From contig CALCNV010000085.1 of NCBI GenBank assembly GCA_937897645.1, positions 1 to 61,667 on the forward strand: a stretch of DNA of 61,667 nucleotides, in the 5' to 3' direction. The position numbers and the translations under genes are program-made. This DNA comes from an uncultured Lysobacteraceae bacterium. Lineage in GTDB: Bacteria > Pseudomonadota > Gammaproteobacteria > Xanthomonadales > Xanthomonadaceae. Positions 48,936 through 57,144 of the stretch are shown here, piece by piece. Numbering within the stretch: the stretch's first letter is position 1; every line of letters starts with the position of its first letter. Under the pieces are notes generated by a model. The model saw nothing but the letters and a program-made list of their open reading frames with translations, searched no databases and was not told the DNA's origin.

Positions 48936-51395
48936 TCAATATTTCTGCTTCTTCTGCTTGGCCGGCTGGCCGCGTGGCGGCAATCCCTGCACCTGCTTTT
49001 CTTCAGCCAGCTTGAAGTCGATCTTGCGCTCTTCCAGGCTGGCTTTCAGCACCACGATACGCACGGCGTCGCCGAGCCGGAACGACATGCCGCGGCGCTC
49101 GCCGGATAGGGTCTTGCGGATCGGGTCGAAGTGGTAATAGTCATGCGGCAACTGGGTCACGTGGACCAGTCCATTGACCTTGGACTCCTTCAGCTCCACG
49201 AACAGGCCGAAGCTGGTCACGCCGCTGATCACGCCGTCGAACTGCCCACCGACATGCTGTTCCATCCATGCGGCGCGGTAGCGCTCGTCCACTTCACGCT
49301 CGGCTTCGTCGGCGCGGCGGGCGCGTTCGGAGCACTGCAGCGACAGCGCCGCCATTTCGTGCGCGGAGTAGATGAATTTCTCCGGCTTGCCGCCCGCCAG
49401 CGCATGCTTGATGGCCCGGTGCACCAGCAGGTCAGGGTAGCGCCGGATAGGTGAAGTGAAATGCGCGTAGGCAGACAAGGCCAGGCCGAAGTGGCCGGCG
49501 TTGTCTGGCGTATACACGGCCAGGCTCTGGCTGCGCAGCACCACGGACTCCAGCAACGCCACGTCAGGACGCTCGCGGATCTTCTTCAGCAGTTCGGTGA
49601 AGTCGCGCGGTTGCACCTTGGACCACGGCGGCATGCCCAGCTTGAATTCCATCAGGAACTCCAGCAGGTCCGCGTACTTGGACTCCGGCGGCCGGTCGTG
49701 GACACGATACGGCGCGGGGACGTGGGCGGCCAGCAGGTACTTCGCGGCTTCCACGTTCGCCGCGATCATGCATTCCTCGATCAGCTTGTGCGCGTCGTTA
49801 CGCTGCAGCATGCCGGCCTGGGTGACTTCGCCACGGTTGTCCAGCTCGAAGCGCACTTCCGACGTCTCGAACTCGATCGCGCCGCGCTTCTCGCGCGCCT
49901 TCGCCAACACCTGGTACAACTGGTGCAAGCGCTGCACCTGCGGCAACTGCGCACCGATGGCTTGGCGGGCATCTTCATCGTTCTCGCCAACCGCCTGCCA
50001 CACCTGGTCGTAGGTCAGGCGCGCATGGGAATTCATCACCGCCTCGTAGAACTTCGACGAAGTGACTTCACCGTCGCGGCCCACCTGCATGTCGCAGACG
50101 AAACACATGCGGTTGACTCTGGGATTCAACGAACAGATGCCGTTGGACAAGGTTTCCGGCAGCATCGGCACCACGAAACCCGGGAAATACACCGAGGTGG
50201 CGCGCTTCTGCGCTTCATCGTCCAGCGGCGTTCCGGGACGCACGTAGTGGGACACGTCGGCGATGGCCACCACCAGGCGGAAACCCTGGCGATTGCTCTC
50301 GCAATACACCGCGTCGTCGAAATCCTTGGCGTCGGCACCGTCGATGGTCACCAGCGGCATGTCGCGCAGGTCGACACGTCCGGCGATCATGGAATCGTCG
50401 ACAACCAGCGGCACGGCCGTGGCTTCGTCCAGCACTTCCTGCGGGAACTCGTGCGGGATCTCGTGGCCGTGGATCGCCGCTTCCACCACCAGCGATGGCG
50501 TCAACTTGTCGCCCAGCACGGCGACGATGCGGCCCATCGGCGGGCGCCGTGCATCGGGGGCCTGGGTGAGTTCGCACACGACCAGTTGCCCGTCGCGCGC
50601 CTCGCCGCGCTGGTCCGGCGGAACCAGCACGTTGCGCTGCATGCGCTTGTCATCGGGCACCACGTAGCTGATGCCCGCCTCCAGGGTGAAGCGGCCGATC
50701 AGGCGGCTGAGGCGGCGCTCCAGCACCTCCACGATGCTGCCTTCGCGACGCCCGCTGCGGTCGATGCCGGTCACGCAGGCCATGACCCGGTCGCCGTGCA
50801 TGACCTTGCGCATTTCATAGGGCGGCAGGAACAGGTCATCACCGCCGCCGGCGTCCGGACGCAGGAAGCCGAAACCATTCGGGTTGGCGATCACCACGCC
50901 GGGGATCACGTCCATCTGCTTGGCCGGCGCATAGCCGCCGCGCCGGTTCTGCAGCAGTTGGCCTTCGCGCAGCATGGCGGCCAGGCGCTTGCCGAGTGCA
51001 TCGAAGCGGTCAGGCGCGGTCAGGCCAAGCGTGGCGGCGATGTCGTCCGCGGTCTGCGGACCTTCCGCGGCAGCCAGCAGGGCCAGGATGGCCTCGCGGC
51101 TGGCGATCGGATCGGCATAACGCGCGGCCTCGCGCGCCGCATGGGGGTCGTTGAATTGCCCAGGGTGGGACGGACGCCCGCGCGCAGGGCCCGGCCGCGA
51201 TGAAGGAGGCCGTGGGGATTTCGTTTGGGCCGGCGCTGCTTTCCTGCCCTGCGCGGGCGGCGCCGGCGGCAGGTCGGGCATCCATGGCGGCAGCTTGGAC
51301 TTGGCGGGCTTGCCCGTGGTTTTCTGTGCGGACCCGGGCTTGCGCGGCTGGCCCGGTGCGGACTTCGGCCCGCCTTTCGTTGGCTTCTTGGTCAT
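48936..51395 (-). CDS. rnr: ribonuclease R
   Basis: 819 aa with start ATG 51395. It is a processive 3'-5' exoribonuclease for structured RNA. A long basic, Pro-rich N-terminal extension (about residues 1-90) precedes a helix-turn-helix domain (REAILALLAAAEGPQTADDIAATLGL). Two cold-shock domains and the RNB catalytic domain follow; the latter has DGADAKDFDDAVYCE with the catalytic aspartates and ARLTYDQVWQAVGE. A C-terminal S1 domain ends in FKLAEEKQVQG. There is only a short Lys-rich tail after S1. Confidence 0.98.
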   Translation of the reverse strand: MTKKPTKGGPKSAPGQPRKPGSAQKTTGKPAKSKLPPWMPDLPPAPPAQGRKAAPAQTKSPRPPSSRPGPARGRPSHPGQFNDPHAAREAARYADPIASREAILALLAAAEGPQTADDIAATLGLTAPDRFDALGKRLAAMLREGQLLQNRRGGYAPAKQMDVIPGVVIANPNGFGFLRPDAGGGDDLFLPPYEMRKVMHGDRVMACVTGIDRSGRREGSIVEVLERRLSRLIGRFTLEAGISYVVPDDKRMQRNVLVPPDQRGEARDGQLVVCELTQAPDARRPPMGRIVAVLGDKLTPSLVVEAAIHGHEIPHEFPQEVLDEATAVPLVVDDSMIAGRVDLRDMPLVTIDGADAKDFDDAVYCESNRQGFRLVVAIADVSHYVRPGTPLDDEAQKRATSVYFPGFVVPMLPETLSNGICSLNPRVNRMCFVCDMQVGRDGEVTSSKFYEAVMNSHARLTYDQVWQAVGENDEDARQAIGAQLPQVQRLHQLYQVLAKAREKRGAIEFETSEVRFELDNRGEVTQAGMLQRNDAHKLIEECMIAANVEAAKYLLAAHVPAPYRVHDRPPESKYADLLEFLMEFKLGMPPWSKVQPRDFTELLKKIRERPDVALLESVVLRSQSLAVYTPDNAGHFGLALSAYAHFTSPIRRYPDLLVHRAIKHALAGGKPEKFIYSAHEMAALSLQCSERARRADEAEREVDERYRAAWMEQHVGGQFDGVISGVTSFGLFVELKESKVNGLVHVTQLPHDYYHFDPIRKTLSGERRGMSFRLGDAVRIVVLKASLEERKIDFKLAEEKQVQGLPPRGQPAKQKKQKY

Positions 51396-51491
51396 GCCGC
51401 CATGGTACACCGCGCCCCCTCAAGGCCCCTGTACATCGCGACATGCGTTGACATTTTCCAGCACACCCCGGAGAATGCGCGCCCTGCACCT

Positions 51492-51578
51492 GCCCGGGTG
51501 GCGGAATTGGTAGACGCACTAGCTTCAGGTGCTAGCGGGGGCAACTTCGTGGAGGTTCGAGTCCTCTCCCGGGCACCA
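51492..51578 (+). tRNA. tRNA-Leu (anticodon CAG)
   Basis: 87-base class II tRNA with encoded CCA. The acceptor arm is GCCCGGG/CCCGGGC with discriminator A. The anticodon stem CTAGC/GCTAG carries loop TTCAGGT, giving CAG for codon CTG. A variable arm GGGGGCAACTTC and T arm GGTTCGAGTCC follow. Its 3' end is the integration site of the downstream element and is still intact. Confidence 0.97.
51559..51578 (+). other. attachment site attL (tRNA-Leu 3' end)
   Basis: GAGTCCTCTCCC-GGGCACCA. Identical to the distal copy except for one extra G in the acceptor stem. Confidence 0.85.
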
Positions 51579-51592
51579 TATGAAAACAGAAC

Positions 51593-51615
51593 AGCCCGCT
51601 AACGCGGGCTTTTTT
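51593..51615 (+). terminator. terminator after tRNA-Leu, inside the element
   Basis: A 7-bp stem AGCCCGC/GCGGGCT with TAAC loop and six T residues. It is carried by the element, replacing the displaced host terminator near 61633. Confidence 0.93.
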
Positions 51616-51710
51616 GTGTCCGAAATACGGGAAAAGGCCCATAAATAAGCGTTTATTGGACTTGCACCGTTCGTGCGTGGCCGTAGCCGTCCGCTTGCAA
51701 CCGCAATCAA

Positions 51711-51742
51711 TTGTGAGTAGATTTGCGAGTAGAGTGAGTAGA
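51711..51742 (+). promoter_or_regulatory. left integrase arm-type sites
   Basis: Three close copies of a GTGAGTAGA motif: TTGTGAGTAGA (51711), GCGAGTAGA (about 51725) and GTGAGTAGA (51734). They lie just before the integrase gene, and the same motif recurs near the right end. Confidence 0.75.
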
Positions 51743-51756
51743 GACCCGCGCCGGCC

Positions 51757-52974
51757 ATGTTGACTGATTTGAAGATCAAAGCATTGAAACCCGCTGCTGC
51801 GCTGTATCGCGTTGCTGATGCTGGTGGCTTGTGCATTGAAGTCACACCGAACGGAACGAAGCTGTGGCGCTACCGCTACCGCTTCGCTGGCAAGGCGCGA
51901 ATGATGGCGCTAGGCAAGTGGCCCGAAGTGACACTGGAGGAAGCGAGGAACCGCCACCGTGATGCCCGCAAGATGTTGTCCAATGGGGCCGACCCGATGG
52001 ACGTGCGCCGGGACAACGCGACCGACCTAGAACGCAAGGACCGCTCCAAGTTCACCGCCTTCGCGACCGAGTGGCTGGCCTACAAAAAAAGGCGAGTAGG
52101 CCCGGAAACGTACCGCAAGGCCAAGCTGGTGACTGAGGGCGACTTGATCCCGGCACTGAAGCGGCACTCTATCGATACCCTGCGCACCAAGGACGTGACC
52201 ACCGTCCTGGCCGACATTGCGGCCCGTGCCCCTAATCTGGCCAGCAAGGCCCGGCAGTATCTAGGCGGCATCGTGAGCTATGCAATCCAAGAAGGCTTGC
52301 GGGACGATGGGATGTTGCTATCCCTGCGCGGCACCGTGCCGACCTATGCCAAGGGCCATATTCCGGCGATCACCAAGCCCGCCGAGCTGCGCCCCCTGTT
52401 GCTGGCCATCGATGCCTATTCCTCACGCATCACCCGGGCTGCGTTGCAGTTGGCATCCCTGACCGCCATGCGGCCCGCCATCGTGGCATCGGCCTGTTGG
52501 GCGCATATAGACCTGGATGCAGCCGAATGGCATGTGCCCGGCTCCCTGATGAAGATGGGCAACGACCATATTGTGCCCCTGCCCGATCAAGCCGTCGCCC
52601 TGCTGCGCGAGCTTCACGAAACCAGCGGCGAGGGCATCTATGTATTCCCCTCCCCTGCCCGCCAGAAAACCCCGCACCTGCATCGTGACGCGCTGAGCAA
52701 GGCGCTACGGGACATGGGCTTCCAAGGCAAGCACGCCACGCACGGATTCCGGGGGACGCTTCGCACCGTGGCCCGTGAGCGCCTGAACGTGGATATAGAC
52801 GTGCTTGAGGCCCAGCTAGCCCATGCCAAGAAAGGCGACGTTGCCAAGGCATACGACCGCACCACGTTCGACGACCAGCGCCGCATAGTTATGCAGACAT
52901 GGGCCGACTATCTCGACACCTTGAGGAGGGAGCCTGCGAAGGTAACGCCGATCAAGCGCAAGGTGAACAAATGA
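51757..52974 (+). CDS. int: tyrosine-type integrase with DUF4102 arm-binding domain
   Basis: 405 aa. An N-terminal DUF4102-type domain (LKPAAALYRVADAGGLCIEVTPNGTKLWRYRYRFAGKARMMALGKWPEVTLEEAR) precedes a core-binding helical domain and a catalytic domain. Active residues fit the family: R239 (TAMRP), H329-x-x-R332 (HGFR), H356 (AHAKKG) and nucleophile Y366 (AYDR). These integrases insert P4-like elements into tRNA genes. It reads away from the tRNA. ATG 51757 follows the arm sites. Confidence 0.97.
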   Translation: MLTDLKIKALKPAAALYRVADAGGLCIEVTPNGTKLWRYRYRFAGKARMMALGKWPEVTLEEARNRHRDARKMLSNGADPMDVRRDNATDLERKDRSKFTAFATEWLAYKKRRVGPETYRKAKLVTEGDLIPALKRHSIDTLRTKDVTTVLADIAARAPNLASKARQYLGGIVSYAIQEGLRDDGMLLSLRGTVPTYAKGHIPAITKPAELRPLLLAIDAYSSRITRAALQLASLTAMRPAIVASACWAHIDLDAAEWHVPGSLMKMGNDHIVPLPDQAVALLRELHETSGEGIYVFPSPARQKTPHLHRDALSKALRDMGFQGKHATHGFRGTLRTVARERLNVDIDVLEAQLAHAKKGDVAKAYDRTTFDDQRRIVMQTWADYLDTLRREPAKVTPIKRKVNK

Positions 52975-53095
52975 GGCCAGCGCAGTCACCGCGATGGCCG
53001 TCTAGAGAATCGGGCACCTGCCCGGTAAGCGGCGGAACCGGGCGAATTGAGCGCCCGGCCCGCCTTCCACACCGTCAACCAAGAGGAATGACGAA

Positions 53096-53242
53096 ATGGC
53101 AAACGAAATTGTAGCAACCGCCCACCACGACGAAGTGATGCGGGCTGAAACCGTGGAAGAGCTTTTGATCCTGGAAAGGTTCCGCCAAGAGGATGATGCG
53201 GGTAAAGCGCGGATGCTTAAGACGCTGCAGCCGGTCGACTGA
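53096..53242 (+). CDS. small hypothetical protein (48 aa)
   Basis: Too short for most gene callers but has a strong ribosome site AAGAGGA about nine bases before ATG 53096. It is acidic and helical: HHDEVMRAETVEELLILERFRQEDDAGKARMLKTLQP. Family not recognised. It follows int by 120 bases and is itself followed by a terminator, so it closes the int transcript. It could be an excisionase-like or regulatory peptide, but nothing specific supports that. Confidence 0.6.
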   Translation: MANEIVATAHHDEVMRAETVEELLILERFRQEDDAGKARMLKTLQPVD

Positions 53243-53277
53243 CATGGCCACCAATCGGACTACAAGATGACGACAAG

Positions 53278-53301
53278 CCCGGCAGCGATGCCGGGTTTTT
53301 T
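53278..53301 (+). terminator. rho-independent terminator closing the int transcript
   Basis: A 7-bp stem CCCGGCA/TGCCGGG with GCGA loop and six T residues. Confidence 0.95.
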
Positions 53302-53302
53302 G

Positions 53303-53671
53303 TTGGCTGATTCGCGCAAGGCTTTAACTGAAATGCGCACAAAAAAACGCAGCAATTGACTTATCCACAGGTTATGCCATCGCGAGTACACAGAAGGCCG
53401 CGTACTGTGTCTGGGCACTAGCGAACACGAACAATCACGTAAGCGACTATTTGTTGCACTGCGTGCGACGTTTCAGAAACAAAATCGATCCATTCAACAT
53501 ATGAGGAGGATTTAAGGCGGAGTGAGCCTGAATAGGGAGGCCCAACGATTTCTTTGCGATTGGACCTATTTCCCGTTGACAGGCTGATCCCGCCCGGGCA
53601 TCCTCCCAATTAGTCAAATAACACACGCACGAACACAACAGGTAGCGGACGTGTTTTTTGATACCCCTAGA
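53303..53671. other. non-coding control region of the satellite
   Basis: About 370 bases of lower GC without a credible gene. It holds a perfect DnaA-box consensus TTATCCACA (53361-53369), and an inverted repeat ACACAG/CTGTGT with 11-base spacer (53388-53410) that could be an operator. A TATAGT hexamer at 53672 is a possible -10 for the RNA leader, though I see no good -35 at the right spacing. It lies between the int terminator and the replication operon. Confidence 0.5.
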
Positions 53672-53694
53672 TATAGTGTTCACGATCTGGGGCG

Positions 53695-53939
53695 CGAGTT
53701 GGGGAACTCGTGGTGGTTCAACCTGAAACTGACGGGTTCTAACGAGTCCGAGGGTTTACAGGTACCGAGGTAAAAAGTCGGAGTCGAAACCCGTGGGGCA
53801 GTCCAGAAATGGAGAGCCCCCCCTGCGCTAACAGGGAGGGCTAGGTTCCATTGGGTGGCAATGGGCCGGCGTACCGGCACGGCAAACAATAGGCGCTCGC
53901 CTAATCCCGTGCAAGTGCACCGGTCTCTTAATCGAGACC
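53695..53939 (+). ncRNA. highly structured leader RNA upstream of alpA
   Basis: A dense series of perfect hairpins: CGAGTT/AACTCG (53695-53710), CCCTG/CAGGG (53821-53836), CCATTG/CAATGG (53848-53864), GCCGG/CCGGC (53865-53878), GCACGG/CCGTGC enclosing TAGGC/GCCTA (53877-53912), and GGTCTC/GAGACC (53922-53939). The last stem ends seven bases before alpA and buries the only SD-like GAGA. The position and form recall P4 CI RNA or the C4 antisense RNA of P1-type phages; I recall this from memory and have not verified it. Confidence 0.6.
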
Positions 53940-53946
53940 TTAATCT

Positions 53947-54165
53947 ATGCAATTGCAATCAACCCCTTCGCCGGTTCCGGCGGTTTCCCCACGTCTTTAC
54001 TCAGTATCCGACGCCTGCAAGGCGCTAGGCGGGATGGGCCGCACCTGGCTTTATGGCCAGATCAAGGACGGCAATATCCGCACGGTCAAGCTGGGCACAA
54101 GGACGCTGATCCCCGCCAGTGAGATAGACCGCATTGTGAGCGACGCACAGGCGGTGCAGCCATGA
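53947..54165 (+). CDS. AlpA-like helix-turn-helix regulator/excisionase
   Basis: 72 aa. The MerR-like winged HTH of the AlpA/excisionase group is visible: RLYSVSDACKALGGMGRTWLYGQIKDGNIRTVKLGTRTLIPASEIDRIV. In P4-like and PICI elements such proteins activate excision or the replication operon. There is no free ribosome site; GAGA about nine bases upstream is inside the terminal hairpin of the leader RNA. It overlaps the next gene in ATGA, starting a tightly coupled operon. Confidence 0.85.
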   Translation: MQLQSTPSPVPAVSPRLYSVSDACKALGGMGRTWLYGQIKDGNIRTVKLGTRTLIPASEIDRIVSDAQAVQP

Positions 54166-54737
54166 AGGCCGTCTCTGTGCTGATGGAATCCCAAGCCGCA
54201 ACCATCCGTGCACTGCACACCGAAGCACAGGCAAGCGCTAGCGATGCGAAGAAGCTGGCATATCGCGTCGGTGAATTGTTGGTGGAAGTAAAGGAGCAGC
54301 TTCCCTACGGCACGTTCACGGCATGGGTGGCGGACAACTGCAACCTTGCCGAACGCACTGCACAGGCGTACATGCGCTTGCACCGGAAGTTTGAAGAACT
54401 CCCCGATGAAGAAGCGCAACGCGTTGCGGGTTTGTCCATCCGTGCCGCGATCAAGGCCGTTACCGCTGGCGACGTACCCGAGCCGCCGCCGAAGTCACCG
54501 GCATTGATGGACAGCAGGGTCAGCACAAGAAAAGCACGCGATGCCCGCATCACAAAGTCGCTATCGATCCTGAAGAAGTTGCCGCTGAGGAGTCGGCAGG
54601 GCTATTTCAAGACCGGCGACCTGGACAAGTACCGCCGTCACGCACAGACCATCCTAGACACGTTGAACGAGATGGAAGCCGACGCCATCGCACTGGGCGA
54701 AGGTACGGATGGATTCATCGCGGGGGATGCCGCATGA
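54162..54737 (+). CDS. DUF3102 family protein
   Basis: 191 aa. The DUF3102 core is recognisable: AKKLAYRVGELLVEVKEQLPYGTFTAWVADNCNLAERTAQAYMRLHRKFEEL, a helical DNA-binding-like module common in phages and plasmids. The C-terminal ~80 residues are basic then acidic and unlike anything I know. The role is unknown. It is coupled to alpA upstream and to a small gene downstream (ATGA overlaps). Confidence 0.8.
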   Translation: MKAVSVLMESQAATIRALHTEAQASASDAKKLAYRVGELLVEVKEQLPYGTFTAWVADNCNLAERTAQAYMRLHRKFEELPDEEAQRVAGLSIRAAIKAVTAGDVPEPPPKSPALMDSRVSTRKARDARITKSLSILKKLPLRSRQGYFKTGDLDKYRRHAQTILDTLNEMEADAIALGEGTDGFIAGDAA

Positions 54738-54937
54738 CCGCCGACCTTGATCTACTCCGGGCGCTGTACGCCAACGGGCCGAGCCTGGCCGAGCAAGGCG
54801 TGAAGCTGGCGGCACAACTGGCCGAGCTATCCGCACGCCCTACACGGGACGGCTGCGACGCGATGGTGCGGGAGCTGGCCGAGGCCACTACAGCGGTTCA
54901 CCGACTGCGGGCAATCCTGCAAGGCGGTGCCAATTGA
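54734..54937 (+). CDS. small hypothetical helical protein (67 aa)
   Basis: Overlaps its neighbours by four bases each side. The sequence is helical and Leu/Ala-rich (LLRALYANGPSLAEQGVKLAAQLAELSARP...MVRELAEATTAVHRLRAIL), perhaps a coiled coil. Not recognised. Coding is supported by the overlap pattern and codon use. Confidence 0.65.
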   Translation: MTADLDLLRALYANGPSLAEQGVKLAAQLAELSARPTRDGCDAMVRELAEATTAVHRLRAILQGGAN

Positions 54938-55458
54938 GTGCCGTAAACGACAACGCCCTGACCCGGCAAGGTCAAGGCGTTGGAAATCATGTCGTTTCTG
55001 GTCAGAGCCGACAACCCAACTTTAACCCCGTCGAGCGCGTGCTGCAACTTCTGGAAGGTGTGAAGCGCAGCGGCAAGGGCTGGCGGGCGCGGTGTCCTGC
55101 GTGCGGCGGCAAGTCCGAGAAGTTGACCATCGCCGAGGGTGACGATGGACGCGCATTGATCCATTGCTTCGCCTGTAGTGACACGCCCGCGATATTGGAA
55201 GCGCTGGGCCTGAGACTTTCCGACGTGATGCCGTTTCGGGCATGGCCGGACAGTCCAGACGACAAGCGCCGGGCGCGTCGAGCAATCCGTGAAGCCGGTC
55301 TATATGCCGCTGTTGGCGTGCTTGCCCGTGAGGCAACCGTGGTGCAGATCGCGGGCGCACAGATCACGAAAGGAACCCCACTGGATCAAGACGACACGGC
55401 GCGGCTGGCGCTTGCTGTCTTTCGTATCGACAAAGCACGGGAGGTGCTGTGTGACTAA
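54934..55458 (+). CDS. primase-type zinc-finger protein
   Basis: 174 aa with a TTG start at 54934 overlapping the previous stop. A zinc ribbon of the DnaG/CHC2 kind is clear: RARCPACGGKSEKLTIAEGDDGRALIHCFACSDTPAILEALGL, with Cys pairs CPAC and CFAC. No TOPRIM or polymerase domain follows, only a helical tail of about 80 residues. It probably recognises DNA for priming and works with the RepA-like helicase encoded next, with priming catalysis supplied elsewhere. Confidence 0.82.
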   Translation: MSAVNDNALTRQGQGVGNHVVSGQSRQPNFNPVERVLQLLEGVKRSGKGWRARCPACGGKSEKLTIAEGDDGRALIHCFACSDTPAILEALGLRLSDVMPFRAWPDSPDDKRRARRAIREAGLYAAVGVLAREATVVQIAGAQITKGTPLDQDDTARLALAVFRIDKAREVLCD

Positions 55459-56707
55459 CTACAACAAGAGCCTGGACGAAAGGGCCGAACGCGAGTTGGC
55501 ATTGCTGGATCGAGTGACGGGTGGGCGCGAACCTTCCCCCGCATCGGCGGTGCAATTGACCGCTGCGGACGGGATTGTTTGCCGTCCGATTGATTGGCTG
55601 TGGAAGGGTTGGCTGGCACGCGGCAAGCTGCACATTCTGGCGGGCGCACCCGGCACGGGAAAGACGACTATCGCACTGGCGCTGGCGGCTTCCATCTCAC
55701 GCGGCGGGCGCTGGCCTGACGGCGCACAAGCGCCACGCGGGAACGTGTTGCTGTGGTCGGGCGAGGATGACCCCGCCGATACGCTGGTGCCGCGTCTGAG
55801 GGCCGCTGGTGCCGACCTGGCGCGGGTGTTCATCATCGGCGATACGACCGTCACGGGCGAGCCGCGTGCGTTCGACCCGGCTACCGACTTAGCGGCACTG
55901 GAATTGCAGGCGCAAGGCATCGGCGACATTGCGTTACTGGTGGCTGACCCGGTGGTGTCTGCCGTCACGGGTGACTCGCACAAAAACACGGAAGTGCGCC
56001 GAGCGTTGCAGCCAATGGTGAACCTGGGGCAGCGGTTGGGGTGTGCGGTGCTGGGCATTACCCATTTCAGCAAGGGCACTGCAGGACGTGAACCGCTGGA
56101 GCGCGTGACCGGATCCATCGCGTTCGGTGCGCTGGCGCGTGTCGTGCTGGTGACGGCCAAGGGCGAGGGCGATGCGCGAATGCTTGCCCGTGCGAAGTCG
56201 AATATAGGGCCGGATGGTGGCGGGTTCGGCTACTCGCTGGAGATGGTGGACACCGATGGCATGGAAGCGTCGAGGGTGGCGTGGGGCGCACCGCTGGAGG
56301 GTTCGGCGCGAGAGCTACTGGGCGACTTCGATCCTGTTGGCGATTCGCCACGCGACGATGCCGCCGAGTGGCTGGGCGGGATGTTGGCCGGTGCCGAGGT
56401 TGCGGTGGGCGAGTTGAAAAAACAGGCGTCTGCGGCGGGCGTGTCCTGGCGGACGGTGGAACGTGCGAAGTCTGAGCTAGGCGTGGTCGCCGAGACGGTC
56501 GGCAAGCCCGGCGGCGGCGTGGCCTACTGGACTTGGCGGCTACCGGCGAAGACCGACAAAGCAAACACCGCCACGCTTCCTTCAATAGTTGGCGGTCTTT
56601 GCTTTTCCGCGCCAGATAAGGCTTTCAGGGGTGAAATAGGGCAAAGGCCGCCAAATCTTGAGAGTGGCGGTCTTAACTCTGACGATGACGTCGAGGTGCT
56701 GATATGA
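55451..56707 (+). CDS. RepA-like replicative AAA/RecA-fold helicase
   Basis: 418 aa with start GTG 55451 and GGGAGG at 55439-55444. The P-loop is AGAPGTGKTTIALALAASISRGGRWPDG, followed by NVLLWSGEDDPADTLVPRLRAAGAD and LLVADPVVSAVTGDSHKNTEVRRALQPMVNLGQRLGCAVLGITHFSKG, the RepA/AAA_25 hexameric helicase pattern. A C-terminal winged-helix-like part (GELKKQASAAGVSWRTVERAKSEL) may bind DNA. It likely unwinds the satellite origin. Confidence 0.92.
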   Translation: MTNYNKSLDERAERELALLDRVTGGREPSPASAVQLTAADGIVCRPIDWLWKGWLARGKLHILAGAPGTGKTTIALALAASISRGGRWPDGAQAPRGNVLLWSGEDDPADTLVPRLRAAGADLARVFIIGDTTVTGEPRAFDPATDLAALELQAQGIGDIALLVADPVVSAVTGDSHKNTEVRRALQPMVNLGQRLGCAVLGITHFSKGTAGREPLERVTGSIAFGALARVVLVTAKGEGDARMLARAKSNIGPDGGGFGYSLEMVDTDGMEASRVAWGAPLEGSARELLGDFDPVGDSPRDDAAEWLGGMLAGAEVAVGELKKQASAAGVSWRTVERAKSELGVVAETVGKPGGGVAYWTWRLPAKTDKANTATLPSIVGGLCFSAPDKAFRGEIGQRPPNLESGGLNSDDDVEVLI

Positions 56708-57135
56708 GCGCCGCGCCGATGATCGCCCAACTGATTCGGAAGGGAATCAGGATTGAGCTGGAGGGCAGCAACCTGCGGGTAGTGGGCAAGTTGAAACCCG
56801 CCGATGCGGCGCTGCTGAGACAACACAAGCGCGAGATTGTGGCCCTGCTGAGAATCGCCGAGCGGCTGAAGTTGCCGCAAGTGTTAGTCCATCGCTTGAG
56901 TGTTGATGATCTAGCCGCGTGTGCCGATATGAGCATGGACACGCTGGCGGCTTACCTGCGTGCGCTGGATAACGGCGCGGTCATGGATGCAGGACAAGTG
57001 CCGCCCGGGTTCACAGTGGCTTGCTACTGCCAAGGGTGCGGGCCGGTGTGGCTGTGGCCGGGTTGCCCTGAGCGTGTCCGGGCGTGTCCGTGGTGTTCCC
57101 GCCGCAAGGCCGGTAAGCGCGTGCCGCGACCATAG
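56704..57135 (+). CDS. protein with TubC_N-like docking segment and C-terminal zinc ribbon
   Basis: 143 aa. Residues ~5-50 (MIAQLIRKGIRIELEGSNLRVVGKLKPADAALLRQHKREIVALLR) match the pattern of the TubC_N docking domain best known from NRPS/PKS megaenzymes and also found in phage proteins. The C-terminus has two CxxC-like pairs (CQGCGPVW and CPWCSRR), a likely zinc ribbon. It follows the helicase by an ATGA overlap, suggesting a replication or protein-docking role. Confidence 0.65.
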   Translation: MSAAPMIAQLIRKGIRIELEGSNLRVVGKLKPADAALLRQHKREIVALLRIAERLKLPQVLVHRLSVDDLAACADMSMDTLAAYLRALDNGAVMDAGQVPPGFTVACYCQGCGPVWLWPGCPERVRACPWCSRRKAGKRVPRP

Positions 57136-57144
57136 GGGCAGGAC

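Noticed and set aside
49461..51203. 580-codon plus-strand frame across rnr
   Set aside because: Antisense shadow of RNase R.
53418..53958. Three minus-strand frames of 63-92 codons in the satellite control region
   Set aside because: No ribosome sites, no family resemblance, and the region is dominated by hairpins and control motifs.
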